A DNA stretch of 42,721 nucleotides, from positions 1 to 42,721 of the forward strand of contig NZ_SMZO01000031.1 in the NCBI RefSeq assembly GCF_004358675.1, in the 5' to 3' direction. This document shows, piece after piece, positions 9,400 through 18,353 of this stretch (the stretch's first letter is position 1; each line of letters opens with the position of its first letter). Origin of the DNA: Meridianimarinicoccus aquatilis (lineage in GTDB: Bacteria > Pseudomonadota > Alphaproteobacteria > Rhodobacterales > Rhodobacteraceae). A model generated the notes under the pieces. That model was not told where the DNA came from. It was given only the letters and a program-made list of their open reading frames with translations, and did not search any database. A program made the translations under genes and the position numbers.

Positions 9400-10909
9400 G
9401 GCGGCCGCCGATCCGCGGGATGCAATTTTCGATACTACGGAGATGGAACAGCAACTGGGCCGCCGGGCCGGACGCGCTTCGATCTTCGTGCTGGCGATTT
9501 CGATCCTCAAGATCGCCCAGCAGATCGGGTCCATTGCGATTATCGCCCGGCTGATCCCGCCCGAAGATTACGGGATCTTTGCCATGGCGCTGCCGGGCGT
9601 GATGATCGCGTTGGCGTTGTCGAATTTCGGGTTGCCGCAGGCCATCGTCCAGCGCCGGACGATCAACCACATGCATGTCAGCGCACTGTTCTGGCTGAAC
9701 CTTGCCTTCGCGTCAGTGATGATGGTCGTGCTGGCCGCGCTGGCCTGGCCTGCCGCTGCCTATTATGGCGAGCCGCGGGTGGTGCCCGTGTTTCAGGTGA
9801 TCAGCCTGAGCTTGCTGTTCTCGGCCATGTCGAGCCAGTACCTGTCCATCCTGCGCCGCACCTTGCGGATCCGTGCTGCGGAATTGTCGACATTGGTGGC
9901 CGAACTTCTGGGGCTGGCGGTTGCCGTGATTGCCGCGCTCTGGGGGCTGAGTTACTGGGCGCTGGTCTTGCAGCAGCTTGTCACGCCGATCCTGAAAACC
10001 GTGTTCATGGCGGTGCAATGCCGTTGGTGGCCGTCTGCGCCGCACAATGTCCGGTTCCGCGATGCAATGGGGTCGGTCAGTTTCGGCGGTTTCGTGGCCG
10101 GGTTCGCCATCCTGCACCGGCTGACGGAATATTCGGGCACCGTGGTGGCCGGCAGCTTCTTTACCCCGGCTGCGGCAGGCCTGTTTTACCGGGCCCGCAA
10201 TCTGGCGGGCATTCCGCCGCTGCGCCTGATTATCCCTTTGTCCGGGGTCTTTGTGCCAACGCTGAGCCGCCTTCAGGACACGCCCGAAGAATTCCGCCGC
10301 ATGTTTGTGCGCTTGATCAGCCGGGCCAATCTGGCCTTGTTGCCAATCGCCGTGTTCGTGGCGGCAGCGTCGGATCCGTTGGTTGCGCTGTTGATGGGCC
10401 CCGACTGGTCCGAGGCGGCGCCGCTGCTGTTCTGGATGAGCCTGTTTACCCTGCGCGAAGGGGGCACATCGGGGCTGCAATTCGCCTTCATAGCTTGCGG
10501 GAAAAGCCGCGCGCTGTTTGGCTTTGCCGCCCTGCGCCTTGTTTTGGTAGCAGGCGCGCTTGCGGCAGGGGCCCAGCATGGACTTCTGGCCATGGCCGTA
10601 GCCTATACACTGTGTGAATTGTTGATCACGCTGCCGCTGATGGTGGCTGTGGCGCACCGTGTCACGCCGATCTCGCCGCGCGTGTTTCTCGCAGGCAGCG
10701 GGCTCGACATGATCTTGGCGGCAGCTTTGGCGGCGGTGCTGGCTTGGGGCGTGGCCCCGTTGGTGACAGGGTTGCCTGTTCTGGCGCAGCTTGTGGTGCT
10801 GGGCGCGGCCGTCGCAGGGGTCTATGGCGTGCGGGTGGCCATTTCAAAGGATCTGCGGGGCGATGTTCGGCGGGTCTTGGAAAGTGTCCTGCGCCGGGCC
10901 AAGGCCTAA
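9392..10909 (+). CDS. Wzx-type polysaccharide flippase (MOP superfamily)
   Basis: 505 aa from the GTG at 9392, which overlaps the manC stop; an ATG at 9359 or 9443 is also possible. It is a polytopic membrane protein with about 12-14 hydrophobic segments. The start of the family is seen in 'SIFVLAISILKIAQQIGSIAIIARLIPPEDYGIFAMA', with the typical 'ARLIPPEDYG' turn after the first helix. 'AAAGLFYRARNLAGIPPLRLI' and 'LLMGPDWSEAAPLLFW' are further landmarks of the polysaccharide transporter family. It should flip the lipid-linked repeat unit to the periplasm for polymerisation. It is the last gene of the manC operon; a strong hairpin follows. Confidence 0.88.
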   Translation: MPEAAADPRDAIFDTTEMEQQLGRRAGRASIFVLAISILKIAQQIGSIAIIARLIPPEDYGIFAMALPGVMIALALSNFGLPQAIVQRRTINHMHVSALFWLNLAFASVMMVVLAALAWPAAAYYGEPRVVPVFQVISLSLLFSAMSSQYLSILRRTLRIRAAELSTLVAELLGLAVAVIAALWGLSYWALVLQQLVTPILKTVFMAVQCRWWPSAPHNVRFRDAMGSVSFGGFVAGFAILHRLTEYSGTVVAGSFFTPAAAGLFYRARNLAGIPPLRLIIPLSGVFVPTLSRLQDTPEEFRRMFVRLISRANLALLPIAVFVAAASDPLVALLMGPDWSEAAPLLFWMSLFTLREGGTSGLQFAFIACGKSRALFGFAALRLVLVAGALAAGAQHGLLAMAVAYTLCELLITLPLMVAVAHRVTPISPRVFLAGSGLDMILAAALAAVLAWGVAPLVTGLPVLAQLVVLGAAVAGVYGVRVAISKDLRGDVRRVLESVLRRAKA

Positions 10910-10982
10910 AGGCACCCTCTCGCAAAGGCCCTCCACAGGCGCGGCACTGCTGGCATCGGGAATGTGGGGGAAGGTGATGGAT

Positions 10983-11014
10983 CTGAACCGGGGGGCACCC
11001 GCCCCCCGGTTCAG
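10983..11014. terminator. Strong hairpin between convergent genes
   Basis: Perfect 14-bp inverted repeat (CTGAACCGGGGGGC and its complement) around a 4-nt ACCC loop. It lies between the flippase stop (10909) and the stop of the convergent ASST-like gene (11021). A short A-run follows on the plus strand and no T-run, so it may act as a bidirectional stop or transcript-end protector rather than a classical intrinsic terminator. Confidence 0.6.
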
Positions 11015-11020
11015 AAAAGA

Positions 11021-12427
11021 TCAAAGCTCGGGCACGCCGACGTAGTACATCCCGAACAGCTTGGAGCGCACGGCATTGGCCTTCTGGGCATCGCTTGCAA
11101 TGTCCAGATCGCGCAAGTCATGCAGGCTTTGATACCGCATCAACTCGCTACGGGTGGTCAGGTCGACTTCGACCCCGATCCCGGCTTCTGTAAAGCTGAC
11201 AAGAGCGCGGTTGCGGTCTGGCGAGATATCCAGATGCCCGGCCCGGTCAGAAAACAGCATGGGCTGAGCTGGCTCATTCGGGTTGGGAAAGACCTGCCGT
11301 TCAGGGCCGCCAGCCAGATCGACTTCAAGCAGGCGTGATCCGTTGCCTGCGCCCGATCCGCCCCAGTTGTCGAACAGCAACGCCTTGCCGCCTTCCAGGT
11401 GATGCACCGAATGCTGCTGCTGGAACGTCCCCTTGATCACGCGGGTGATCCGGTCTTCTTCGGGGCTGTAAACGAAGATCGCGCTCAGGTTCCGGCTGGA
11501 GATAACCATGTTGCCGGGGGCAAGATCGCCGCCGGGGGCAGTGCTGTCCAGAACGTCCACATAGTTGATGTGCAGCGGGTCACAGGCGTTGAACGGGCGG
11601 ACCATGATGGACACCCATGGCGATTTTTCAAGCGCGCCGACGATGTCGTATGTGGCAACCACATTGCCATCGAGATCCAGTTCCTGGATGCCGTCCACCA
11701 TGGGGCGGCCTGTTTCGCAGAACGCGTCAATCACCCGGCCGCGCGGGCCAACGGGAACATCCCAGTCGCCCTCTGCAAGGGTCAGGTCAGGCACCAGAAC
11801 GCGGCCATCCTCGGTAACGGTCACCCAGTGGTGGCTATAGTCGAAGCGGTACCAGATCGGGTTGCCGTCGCGGTCGATCCGCGCAATGCCGCCGGTATAG
11901 GGAAACATTGGCCCGGTGGTCTGGAAGCTGACGATCAGGTCGCCCCCAGGCAGTTGCTGCATGCCGATCGGGCGTTTGATCTGGCGGGGGTCCGCAGGCT
12001 GGCCTTCGCGGTAAAAGCTTCCGCCCGTTGAATCCGCGGCAAAGATTGCGTCTGGCCGGTAGGGATACCCGTGGACGATGTTGCCGTCGCGGTCGGTTTC
12101 CACTGCGATACAGCCGTCACCCGGACACACTTCAAGATATTCGTTGAGCCCGCCGATCATCAGGATGTTGCCAGGGAACCGGGCCGCTCGTTCGCCGGTG
12201 AAGCGGGCAGCAGCGGCTTCGTCCGGGCTGTGCGCCGGGTCAACCGCCAGGAATTGGCCGCGATAGGGCGGGGCATCGAAGCCCTTTATCGCATAACGCA
12301 GGGTTTTCGCCCCGGCTGCGATGTCGCGATAGGGCGGCAGCTTGAATTCAGTAATGAAGACCCCAAGGCCAAAAGCGACGATCACGCTGGCAAATACGAA
12401 GGAGACAAAGGGAATTATCTTGGACAT
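11021..12427 (-). CDS. Membrane-anchored arylsulfotransferase (ASST)-like protein, paralogue 1
   Basis: 468 aa. One N-terminal membrane helix (residues 5-25) would place the rest in the periplasm. The body is a repeated beta-propeller-like protein. Four sites match the catalytic set known for the E. coli PAPS-independent aryl sulfotransferase: 'YSHHW' (His199/200), 'DPLHINYVD' (His286, Asn288), 'SSRNLSA' (Arg312) and 'QQQHSVHH' (His339). The last would be the histidine that carries the sulfuryl group, by analogy. Cys101 and Cys106 ('CPGDGC') could form a disulfide, as expected outside the cytoplasm. It has a close paralogue at 16843-18258. It follows a small membrane protein gene by 57 nt. 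The donor and acceptor are unknown; transfer to or between polysaccharide groups is inference from the locus. Confidence 0.75.
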   Translation of the reverse strand: MSKIIPFVSFVFASVIVAFGLGVFITEFKLPPYRDIAAGAKTLRYAIKGFDAPPYRGQFLAVDPAHSPDEAAAARFTGERAARFPGNILMIGGLNEYLEVCPGDGCIAVETDRDGNIVHGYPYRPDAIFAADSTGGSFYREGQPADPRQIKRPIGMQQLPGGDLIVSFQTTGPMFPYTGGIARIDRDGNPIWYRFDYSHHWVTVTEDGRVLVPDLTLAEGDWDVPVGPRGRVIDAFCETGRPMVDGIQELDLDGNVVATYDIVGALEKSPWVSIMVRPFNACDPLHINYVDVLDSTAPGGDLAPGNMVISSRNLSAIFVYSPEEDRITRVIKGTFQQQHSVHHLEGGKALLFDNWGGSGAGNGSRLLEVDLAGGPERQVFPNPNEPAQPMLFSDRAGHLDISPDRNRALVSFTEAGIGVEVDLTTRSELMRYQSLHDLRDLDIASDAQKANAVRSKLFGMYYVGVPEL

Positions 12428-12484
12428 GGGTTCAGGGTACTCCGAACGGGAAACAAACGATCAAGGAACTTCAGAAAGGCCGGG

Positions 12485-12865
12485 TCAGCGGCGCATCCGC
12501 GCAAGAAGCCAGACACCTGCGATAACGATCACTGTGCTTGCGAGGATCACGTCGATCCGCAGCATGAAGCCCAGCGTGGTGTCTTGCGGCACGATCCCCA
12601 GCGCATCGGCCAGAAAAATCGGCACATAAGCAGCACCCAGAATGCCGACGATGCGCAGGACAAGCCCACCAAAGCCGATCATCAGGGTTTTCGCGGCATT
12701 CTGTACGGCGGCTTCTTTTGCGTCGTCATCAAGTGTCGTATCGCCCATCACACGCGCGGTCTGGCGCGATGTTTCGATCGCCTCACGGGCTTTGGCAACG
12801 ATGCCCAAAGCCTGAAATGCGACAAGAAAGGCGAGTACCGACAGGGCGGTCACAGCAAGTGTCAT
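12485..12865 (-). CDS. Small membrane protein of unknown function, upstream of ASST-like gene
   Basis: 126 aa, not recognised. An N-terminal membrane helix (about 3-22) is followed by a charged helix ('AREAIETSRQTARVMGD') and two more hydrophobic segments (about 60-90 and 103-122), ending in 'LLARMRR'. The start has AGGGA upstream. It is probably cotranscribed with the ASST-like gene 57 nt downstream, so a role as membrane partner or anchor is possible. The second ASST-like gene has no such neighbour, so the link is weak. Confidence 0.6.
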   Translation of the reverse strand: MTLAVTALSVLAFLVAFQALGIVAKAREAIETSRQTARVMGDTTLDDDAKEAAVQNAAKTLMIGFGGLVLRIVGILGAAYVPIFLADALGIVPQDTTLGFMLRIDVILASTVIVIAGVWLLARMRR

Positions 12866-12915
12866 ATAGGTTCAGTTCCCTGTTTAGCTTCGCATCTGGC
12901 ACGTGGCCGGGGTGG

Positions 12916-12943
12916 TGGCGGCATGCGCACTGTTCTTGCCATA
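12916..12943 (-). promoter_or_regulatory. Possible regulatory motif upstream of the small membrane protein/ASST operon
   Basis: On the plus strand TGGCGG, TGCGCAC, TTCTTG and CCATA occur in order, 51-78 nt upstream of the operon start. The same four words, in the same order with small spacing changes, occur upstream of the second ASST-like gene (18354-18383). This suggests a common regulator or promoter element; no known consensus was recognised. Confidence 0.35.
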
Positions 12944-13070
12944 GCTTAGAAGCGGCATGTGGCCTAGCTGTTTTCGCTTGCAAACCCCCAAAAATGCCGC
13001 AGCGCAGCATGGTGCGCGAAGCCTGTAGCAGATCGTGTCGCTATATGATGACCCGGCTGCCGCGAGGGGC

Positions 13071-14102
13071 TCACAAATCGGCCTGCGCGACCAACCGGTC
13101 ATAAAGTGCGCGCGCACGGGCCACAAGATCGGTATCGGCCTGCGGGTCTGACTCTGGCGGGGTGGCCGGGCGGAACCCGGGATCTGCGGACGGGTCGACG
13201 CCTGCGAAGGCGGCCACTTTTGGCCAGGCGGCAGGGTCGGACCCCAGCCGTTCATAGATCACCGGCAAAAGCGCCTCCAGCCCTTCGGCGCGGGCTGTAT
13301 CGATCATGTCGGCAAGGTAGCCATAGCAGGCGATCCATTCCGTCAGCCAGTAATCCAGCCCGTCCAAGGGGCCTTCCGGCGCAGTTTGGCCTGGCAACAG
13401 GAACGGGCGCTGATCGGCCCCGAATTCATGGTGCACAAGCCAGGTCATGTAAGACCGGGTGAAAGCGTCGCTGTCCTGAAACCGGGCGTGTTGCGACCGC
13501 AGGCTTTGCGCTTGGGCCAGCGGGTCGCGTACGGGGATCAGGAAACGTGCTTCGGGCAGCGCGCGGGCCAAAGGCAGCAGGCGCAGCATCATGTTGTTGT
13601 TTTTCGCCAGATAGCGGGGGCGGCTGTATCTGTGGCAGATCCGGGCCTGATACGTGCGATAAGCCTCAAGTGTTTCGGCATCGGGCACATGGGGCACCAA
13701 CCCGTCGGGGCGGATATAGTCGCGGCCGCAATGGGTGCGCCAGAAGACTTCTTCCAGAGCTTCGGGAGCGTCGAAATCCACCATGACACCGTCGCCATGG
13801 GCGCGTTCGCGGGCCTCACCTTCCTTGCGAGAGCTGCGGCTGAGCTTGGCCCATAAATTCGGCGCCATCACCATGGGCATGTCAGCATAGGTGAGCGAGG
13901 CGAATTGGTCGGACCCGTGCAGGGCGCGCATCAGCACCGTTGTGCCGGCCCGTGCCAGACCCGTGACATAGACCGGGGCGCGGGCCGGGGCGACGGACTT
14001 GCCCGCGGCGGCACCGTCCATGTCGCCAAGCATCTCGCTCAAGGCAGGACTTCCCAACACCACACGGTGCAAAAGCTTGTCCAAGGTAGAATAGTCACTC
14101 AT
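13071..14102 (-). CDS. Sulfotransferase family protein
   Basis: 343 aa from the ATG at 14102, chosen because GGAG lies eight bases upstream; the frame is open to 14225 but that start has no ribosome site. 'VYVTGLARAGTTVLMRAL' (residues 44-61) is the P-loop that binds the 5'-phosphosulfate of PAPS. 'FLIPVRDPLAQAQSL' is the 3'-phosphate-binding RDP..S element. The rest ('RPRYLAKNNNMMLRLLPLARALPEA') is typical of bacterial sulfotransferase_3-type proteins. No membrane segment. It is divergent from another sulfotransferase gene at 14303, with a 200-nt region between the two starts. Acceptor unknown. Confidence 0.82.
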   Translation of the reverse strand: MSDYSTLDKLLHRVVLGSPALSEMLGDMDGAAAGKSVAPARAPVYVTGLARAGTTVLMRALHGSDQFASLTYADMPMVMAPNLWAKLSRSSRKEGEARERAHGDGVMVDFDAPEALEEVFWRTHCGRDYIRPDGLVPHVPDAETLEAYRTYQARICHRYSRPRYLAKNNNMMLRLLPLARALPEARFLIPVRDPLAQAQSLRSQHARFQDSDAFTRSYMTWLVHHEFGADQRPFLLPGQTAPEGPLDGLDYWLTEWIACYGYLADMIDTARAEGLEALLPVIYERLGSDPAAWPKVAAFAGVDPSADPGFRPATPPESDPQADTDLVARARALYDRLVAQADL

Positions 14103-14302
14103 CACAAAGTCTCCGCCAGGCCGGGCCATTTTCGCAGCCATGCTGACAAGCGCGTGCAGGCTTTGCAAGGTGTGGTGTACCTCCGGCGGGGCGGTAAAAC
14201 GCGCATCACTGCCGCGCCGCAGCATATCGCAGTTGAATAAGCGCCTCTCGCCGCGTAGGTTTTGGTCTGAATGTAAGTCAGTAATCGGTGGAGACGGCGC
14301 TC

Positions 14303-15235
14303 ATGTCGGAGAAAACTGCGCGTTGGGATCCGGCAGCGGGCCGCACGGAAGTGATGACCGAAGCGGGCTTTGGCCCGCCGGTGAATTGGTCCAAGTTTGA
14401 TGTGTATCGCAAGCAGGTTCCTGTTTTTCTGAAGAAAAACAAGGGACTGGCGGCGGATCCGGCATTCTGGAACCTGTTGCCCCGCCTCGTGGCTGAACGC
14501 CGCCGCGCGGCGGCTGACAAAGACGGGCCCCGGCTTTTCGTGTCCACGCACCACAAGGCGATGACTACGTATTTCAATGCGGTCCTGCGATTTTTCGCCT
14601 TTGCGTCGGCGGCGCGATTCGAGAAGATCAATCTTGAACAGCCGCGCCCGGACAGCCAGATCTTCCTGTCCAATCACGGCAAGTTCGACCTTGACGCAGT
14701 GCGCCCCTATCGCGGGATTCACCTGATGCGCGACCCGCGCGACATGATCGTGTCCGGTTATCATTATCACAAATGGACCTATGAAACCTGGGTGCACCGG
14801 CCTGATGAAAACGGCCAGTCCTATCAGCAAAAACTCAATGCCGCAGACCGCAGGACCGGACTGTTCATGGAAATCGACCATTTCCTGTTCTTCTACCGTG
14901 AGTTGCTGGAAAACTGGAACATGGACGACCCTGACATCCTTGAAGTCAGCTATGAATCGCTGATGGGTGAAGGGCGCGATGACCTGTATACCGAGATCTT
15001 CGAATTCCTTGGCTGCGAAGGCGAGCGGTTGCAGATCGGCATCGACCTGATGCGTCTGTTCGAAGCCAAGCGCCGCACGGGGCGTGACAAGGATGCGGCC
15101 AAGGCCAAGCACCAGCACATCCGGTCGGGCCGCAGCGAACAGTGGCGCAAGGAACTGGAGCCTGAGCATCTGGCCTATATCGAGGCGCAGCTTGGCCCGG
15201 TTCTGCGCAAATTTGGCTATGGCCCATCGCTTTAG
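14303..15235 (+). CDS. PAPS-dependent sulfotransferase (Sulfotransfer_1 type)
   Basis: 310 aa from the ATG at 14303 with GGAG upstream; an in-frame GTG lies at 14288. The PAPS 5'-phosphosulfate loop is 'STHHKAMTTYF' (residues 81-91). The 3'-phosphate site is the very clear 'HLMRDPRDMIVSGYHYH'. Near the C-terminus 'HIRSGRSEQWRKEL' corresponds to the family's RxGxxGxW-type loop that closes over PAPS. These features are closer to classical sulfotransferases than the other three in this locus. It should sulfate a sugar in the cytoplasm. The gene converges on the Wzy-like gene, with only 19 nt between stops. Confidence 0.88.
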   Translation: MSEKTARWDPAAGRTEVMTEAGFGPPVNWSKFDVYRKQVPVFLKKNKGLAADPAFWNLLPRLVAERRRAAADKDGPRLFVSTHHKAMTTYFNAVLRFFAFASAARFEKINLEQPRPDSQIFLSNHGKFDLDAVRPYRGIHLMRDPRDMIVSGYHYHKWTYETWVHRPDENGQSYQQKLNAADRRTGLFMEIDHFLFFYRELLENWNMDDPDILEVSYESLMGEGRDDLYTEIFEFLGCEGERLQIGIDLMRLFEAKRRTGRDKDAAKAKHQHIRSGRSEQWRKELEPEHLAYIEAQLGPVLRKFGYGPSL

Positions 15236-15254
15236 ATAGCGACGGGCGCAGGCC

Positions 15255-16724
15255 TTATCCTTTGCGCGATGTCTTGCGGCCTTGATTGCGGGAACGAGGG
15301 GCCGCCGCGCCTCCTTTCGGAAAACGTGTATAGACCGGTTTCAGGCCATCGCGGCTGCGGCTTGGCCCGCGCCTCTGTCCCTGTGCAGGGTCTGTGGGGG
15401 CCGTGTTCCCATCCTGTGTTATCACACGCGGCTCGTTGAATATCCAAACGCTCCCGCCTAGCAGCATCAGCAGCAGCGAATAGGTCACGTGCCAGGCGAC
15501 CACTGTGCCCAGCGACAGGAAGATACCGATGAACATGAAAATAAACGCATCACGGATGGCCGCGGTTTCAGGTTCGCGTTCTTTCAACTCCGTCTTGGCA
15601 AGTTTCCGCAATATAAAGAAATATGCCGTAAGGAGCATGAGGGCACCGGGCAGACCAAAGCGCATGGCCACGAGAAGCCAGTGATTGTCGATCGAAGGTG
15701 ACATCCACGGCGCGCGGATCCAGTCCTCGAACATGCCCATCCCGAAAAGTGGGTGGCGCCCAACCTCGTCGGTGCCAAATTGCCAGATCAGATACCGGTT
15801 CCACGTGGTGCTGCCACTAAAGGCAATCCAACGGGCCATCACCAATAGCGGTGGCCGTTCAGCCGTAATCTGCAGAATGATGTAGAGCGTCCCGAACAAA
15901 CCGGCAAGGATTTGCCAGTGCAGGACCACTTTCCCCATGACCCACTTCCAGCCGACAAGCATTCCTTGAACCATCAAGCTGACCAGTGCCCCGGCAGAGA
16001 AAGACAACACGGTGCCGCCCACGCTGCCGATGACCCAGATCGCGCGTTTGACGAGGCCGGTCCCGCCATTGGCGCCGCGCAACCCCACAAACCCCAGTGA
16101 AAAGCCGATCGAACAGAATACCCCGTAAACGATCGGGTGGTTGATCGTGGTCTGCGCCCGCATGAAGCCCATCCGTTCCGGGTAATTCAGCGTCACCGGG
16201 TTGAACAGTTTGATGCTGGGCAAGCCCTTGAACAGGTTCTGCAAAATCATCTTGCCCTGCGTCGCTTCCAGAAAGGCGAAGGGCACGAGAAACAGCAGAA
16301 GACCGAGAAACGCCTTTGTGAAGAAATAGAAGTCCTCGCGACTGCGGATCGCGGCGCGGCCAAGCAGATAGGCCGTAAAGATGTCGAATATCTGCGCAAT
16401 CCCGTATTCCGCGATACGATCCTGTTGACCATTGGCGGCCAGCGCGACCGAAATCCACAATGTGTGACCAAGCATCAAGTAGTCAGGCAGGATACGTCCG
16501 CCATATTTGCCCCGCACCCAGCCCAGGATCAAAGGCACCGACAAGATCATCAGCACCAACCGGTACGGCCCGATCAGGATCGGACCAAGCAACACCGAAT
16601 AGGGCTGTGTCGCTGACAGCAAGAACAGGATCAGCATGACCCGGTGCAGCGTGCTGGTCGTGCGCGCAGAACCGGCCGTTCCAAGCCCCTGAGTTGAAAG
16701 CGAATGATCTGCCAGACTGGCCAT
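15255..16724 (-). CDS. O-antigen polymerase/ligase-like membrane protein (Wzy-like)
   Basis: 489 aa with about 10-12 membrane helices. It has the general form of O-antigen polymerase/ligase proteins. A periplasmic loop contains 'FGTDEVGRHPLFGMG', 'DWIRAPWMSPSIDNHWL' and then a helix 'MRFGLPGALMLL', the usual G..P.F-N.xL pattern of this family. The last 60 residues are very basic and low in complexity ('GQRRGPSRSRDG', 'SRNQGRKTSRKG'), a cytoplasmic tail not needed for the family. The likely job is joining flipped repeat units into polymer, in partnership with the Wzx-like protein at 9392-10909. It lies 118 nt downstream of the second ASST-like gene, with a hairpin in between. Confidence 0.78.
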   Translation of the reverse strand: MASLADHSLSTQGLGTAGSARTTSTLHRVMLILFLLSATQPYSVLLGPILIGPYRLVLMILSVPLILGWVRGKYGGRILPDYLMLGHTLWISVALAANGQQDRIAEYGIAQIFDIFTAYLLGRAAIRSREDFYFFTKAFLGLLLFLVPFAFLEATQGKMILQNLFKGLPSIKLFNPVTLNYPERMGFMRAQTTINHPIVYGVFCSIGFSLGFVGLRGANGGTGLVKRAIWVIGSVGGTVLSFSAGALVSLMVQGMLVGWKWVMGKVVLHWQILAGLFGTLYIILQITAERPPLLVMARWIAFSGSTTWNRYLIWQFGTDEVGRHPLFGMGMFEDWIRAPWMSPSIDNHWLLVAMRFGLPGALMLLTAYFFILRKLAKTELKEREPETAAIRDAFIFMFIGIFLSLGTVVAWHVTYSLLLMLLGGSVWIFNEPRVITQDGNTAPTDPAQGQRRGPSRSRDGLKPVYTRFPKGGAAAPRSRNQGRKTSRKG

Positions 16725-16792
16725 GGGCGGCGCACCTACTGCGTTGCGGGCTATTCAAGATGGCATGATAGCCTGTATCGCCCTGTGATCCA

Positions 16793-16821
16793 AACCGGGC
16801 GCTGCATTTTGGCGCCCGGTT
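16793..16821 (-). terminator. Hairpin after the second ASST-like gene
   Basis: A perfect 10-bp inverted repeat (AACCGGGCGC / GCGCCCGGTT) with a 9-nt loop, directly after the stop of the ASST-like gene. Only a TT follows the stem on the minus strand, so termination strength is uncertain. Confidence 0.5.
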
Positions 16822-16842
16822 CGTCAGCTTTGGTTACCGGAT

Positions 16843-18258
16843 CTAGTTGCGCGCCGGGTTAACGTAGTAGAGTCCATAAAGGTTGGCCCGTCCTGCGCTG
16901 CTTTCCCGGCCATCCGGGGCCCCGGTCACGCCGCGCAAGTCGTGCAGGCTGTCATAGGTCATGATGACCCGGCCTGTGTCGATCTCGAGTTCGAAGCCTT
17001 TGCCCTCGCCCGAGAAGCTGACCAGCATACGCTGCCGGTCTTGGGACAGGTCAAGATGGCTGCCGCGATAGGAATAGGGCTGATCGCTGAATTCGGCGTT
17101 GGACGGGCGCGGGAATACCCGGCGCTCCGCACCGGTCGCAAGGTCGACTTCCAGCACACGCGATCCGCCCGCCATGGCGTCGCCGCCCCAGTTGTCGAAC
17201 ATGATAATGCGGCTGCCTTCCAGGTGATGCACCGCATGCTGCTGGCTGAACGTGCCCCGGCGCAGGGCGGTCACTTCGTCAGTTTCAGGGTCGATCACGA
17301 TGACGGCTGACAAATTGCGCAGCGACAAAACCAGATTGCCCGGCGCAAGTGCCCCGCCCGGCGCGGTGTCGTCCAGAACATCCACATAGTTGATGTGCAG
17401 CGGGTCGCAGGGATCAGTGGTTTCAACCAGAAGCGCAGCCCAGTTGCTGGCGCGGAGCGCTGCGTCCACATCGATGCGGCGTTCTACGCTGCCATCGGGG
17501 GCGATGATGTGCACCCCGTCGATCTGGGGGCGCCCCGTGGTACAGATTTGCCGTTCCAGCGGGCCGTTCGGGCCAACCATGACTTCCCAGTCGCCCTCTC
17601 CGATGGACAAGTCGGGCACCAGCGCGCGGCCATCAGGCAGCAAGGTTGGCCAATGGTGCGAATAGTCGAACCGGAACCAGACCGGGCTGCCATCGGGCGC
17701 AAGCCGGGCCACGCCGCCCGCGAAGGGGAACATCGCACCCGTGGACTGGAAAGACACCAGGATGTCACCATTGTCATAGGGCTGCACGCCCAGCGGGCGC
17801 ACCACCCGGTTTGGCTCGGCTGGGACCCCTTCGCGCAAGAGACTGCCGCCCGTGATGTCGGCGGCCAGGATATCGGCAGGGCGGAACGGCCAAGAACGGA
17901 GCACGGCGCCGCTGCGGTCGAATTCCACGGCGATACAGCCAAACTCGGGGCACAATTCACGATATTCGTTCAAACCGCCGACGGCGATGACTGTTTCATC
18001 ATAGCGGTCGGCATCGGCGCCAAGTGTCAGGCGGGCCTGAGCGGCCTCTTCTGCGGGAACGCCCCCGTCACGGTTGCCGAACTGGCCGAAATAGGCCGGG
18101 GCACGCAATTCCGACACGATATGTTCGATCGTTTTCGCGCCTGACGCGATCGAACGATAGGGCGGTATCTTGTATTCGGCAATGAACACCCCGGCACCAA
18201 ACACGATGATCAGAAGTGATAGAACGGGCATCAGGATCGGCAGGATGCGCGACAGCAT
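16843..18258 (-). CDS. Membrane-anchored arylsulfotransferase (ASST)-like protein, paralogue 2
   Basis: 471 aa. Same architecture as the protein at 11021-12427: one N-terminal membrane helix (about 5-26, then 'AEYKIPPYRSIASGAKT', nearly identical to its paralogue's 'PPYRDIAAGAKT'), then a periplasmic propeller-like domain. The candidate catalytic residues are again present: His201/202 ('YSHHW'), His288 and Asn290 ('DPLHINYVD'), Arg314 ('LSLRNLSA') and His341 ('SQQHAVHH'). The cysteine pair is kept as 'CPEFGC' (residues 103-108). The 'FDNWGG' and 'DSLHDLRG' stretches are also shared. Two copies so close suggest a duplication followed by divergence, perhaps for two acceptors. Acceptor unknown. 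Confidence 0.75.
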   Translation of the reverse strand: MLSRILPILMPVLSLLIIVFGAGVFIAEYKIPPYRSIASGAKTIEHIVSELRAPAYFGQFGNRDGGVPAEEAAQARLTLGADADRYDETVIAVGGLNEYRELCPEFGCIAVEFDRSGAVLRSWPFRPADILAADITGGSLLREGVPAEPNRVVRPLGVQPYDNGDILVSFQSTGAMFPFAGGVARLAPDGSPVWFRFDYSHHWPTLLPDGRALVPDLSIGEGDWEVMVGPNGPLERQICTTGRPQIDGVHIIAPDGSVERRIDVDAALRASNWAALLVETTDPCDPLHINYVDVLDDTAPGGALAPGNLVLSLRNLSAVIVIDPETDEVTALRRGTFSQQHAVHHLEGSRIIMFDNWGGDAMAGGSRVLEVDLATGAERRVFPRPSNAEFSDQPYSYRGSHLDLSQDRQRMLVSFSGEGKGFELEIDTGRVIMTYDSLHDLRGVTGAPDGRESSAGRANLYGLYYVNPARN

Positions 18259-18353
18259 TATACGGCCTCCATCAAGGTAATGGGGTGGGTTTGAACAGAT
18301 CGGGTCATCGGGAATACACTCCTTGTGGGCGAGGTCTGAAGAGCAGTGGCATT

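Noticed and set aside
2922-16821. Inverted repeats as CRISPR or attenuator elements
   Set aside because: The repeats are single hairpins at gene ends with no regular spacers; no repeat-spacer array exists in the window.
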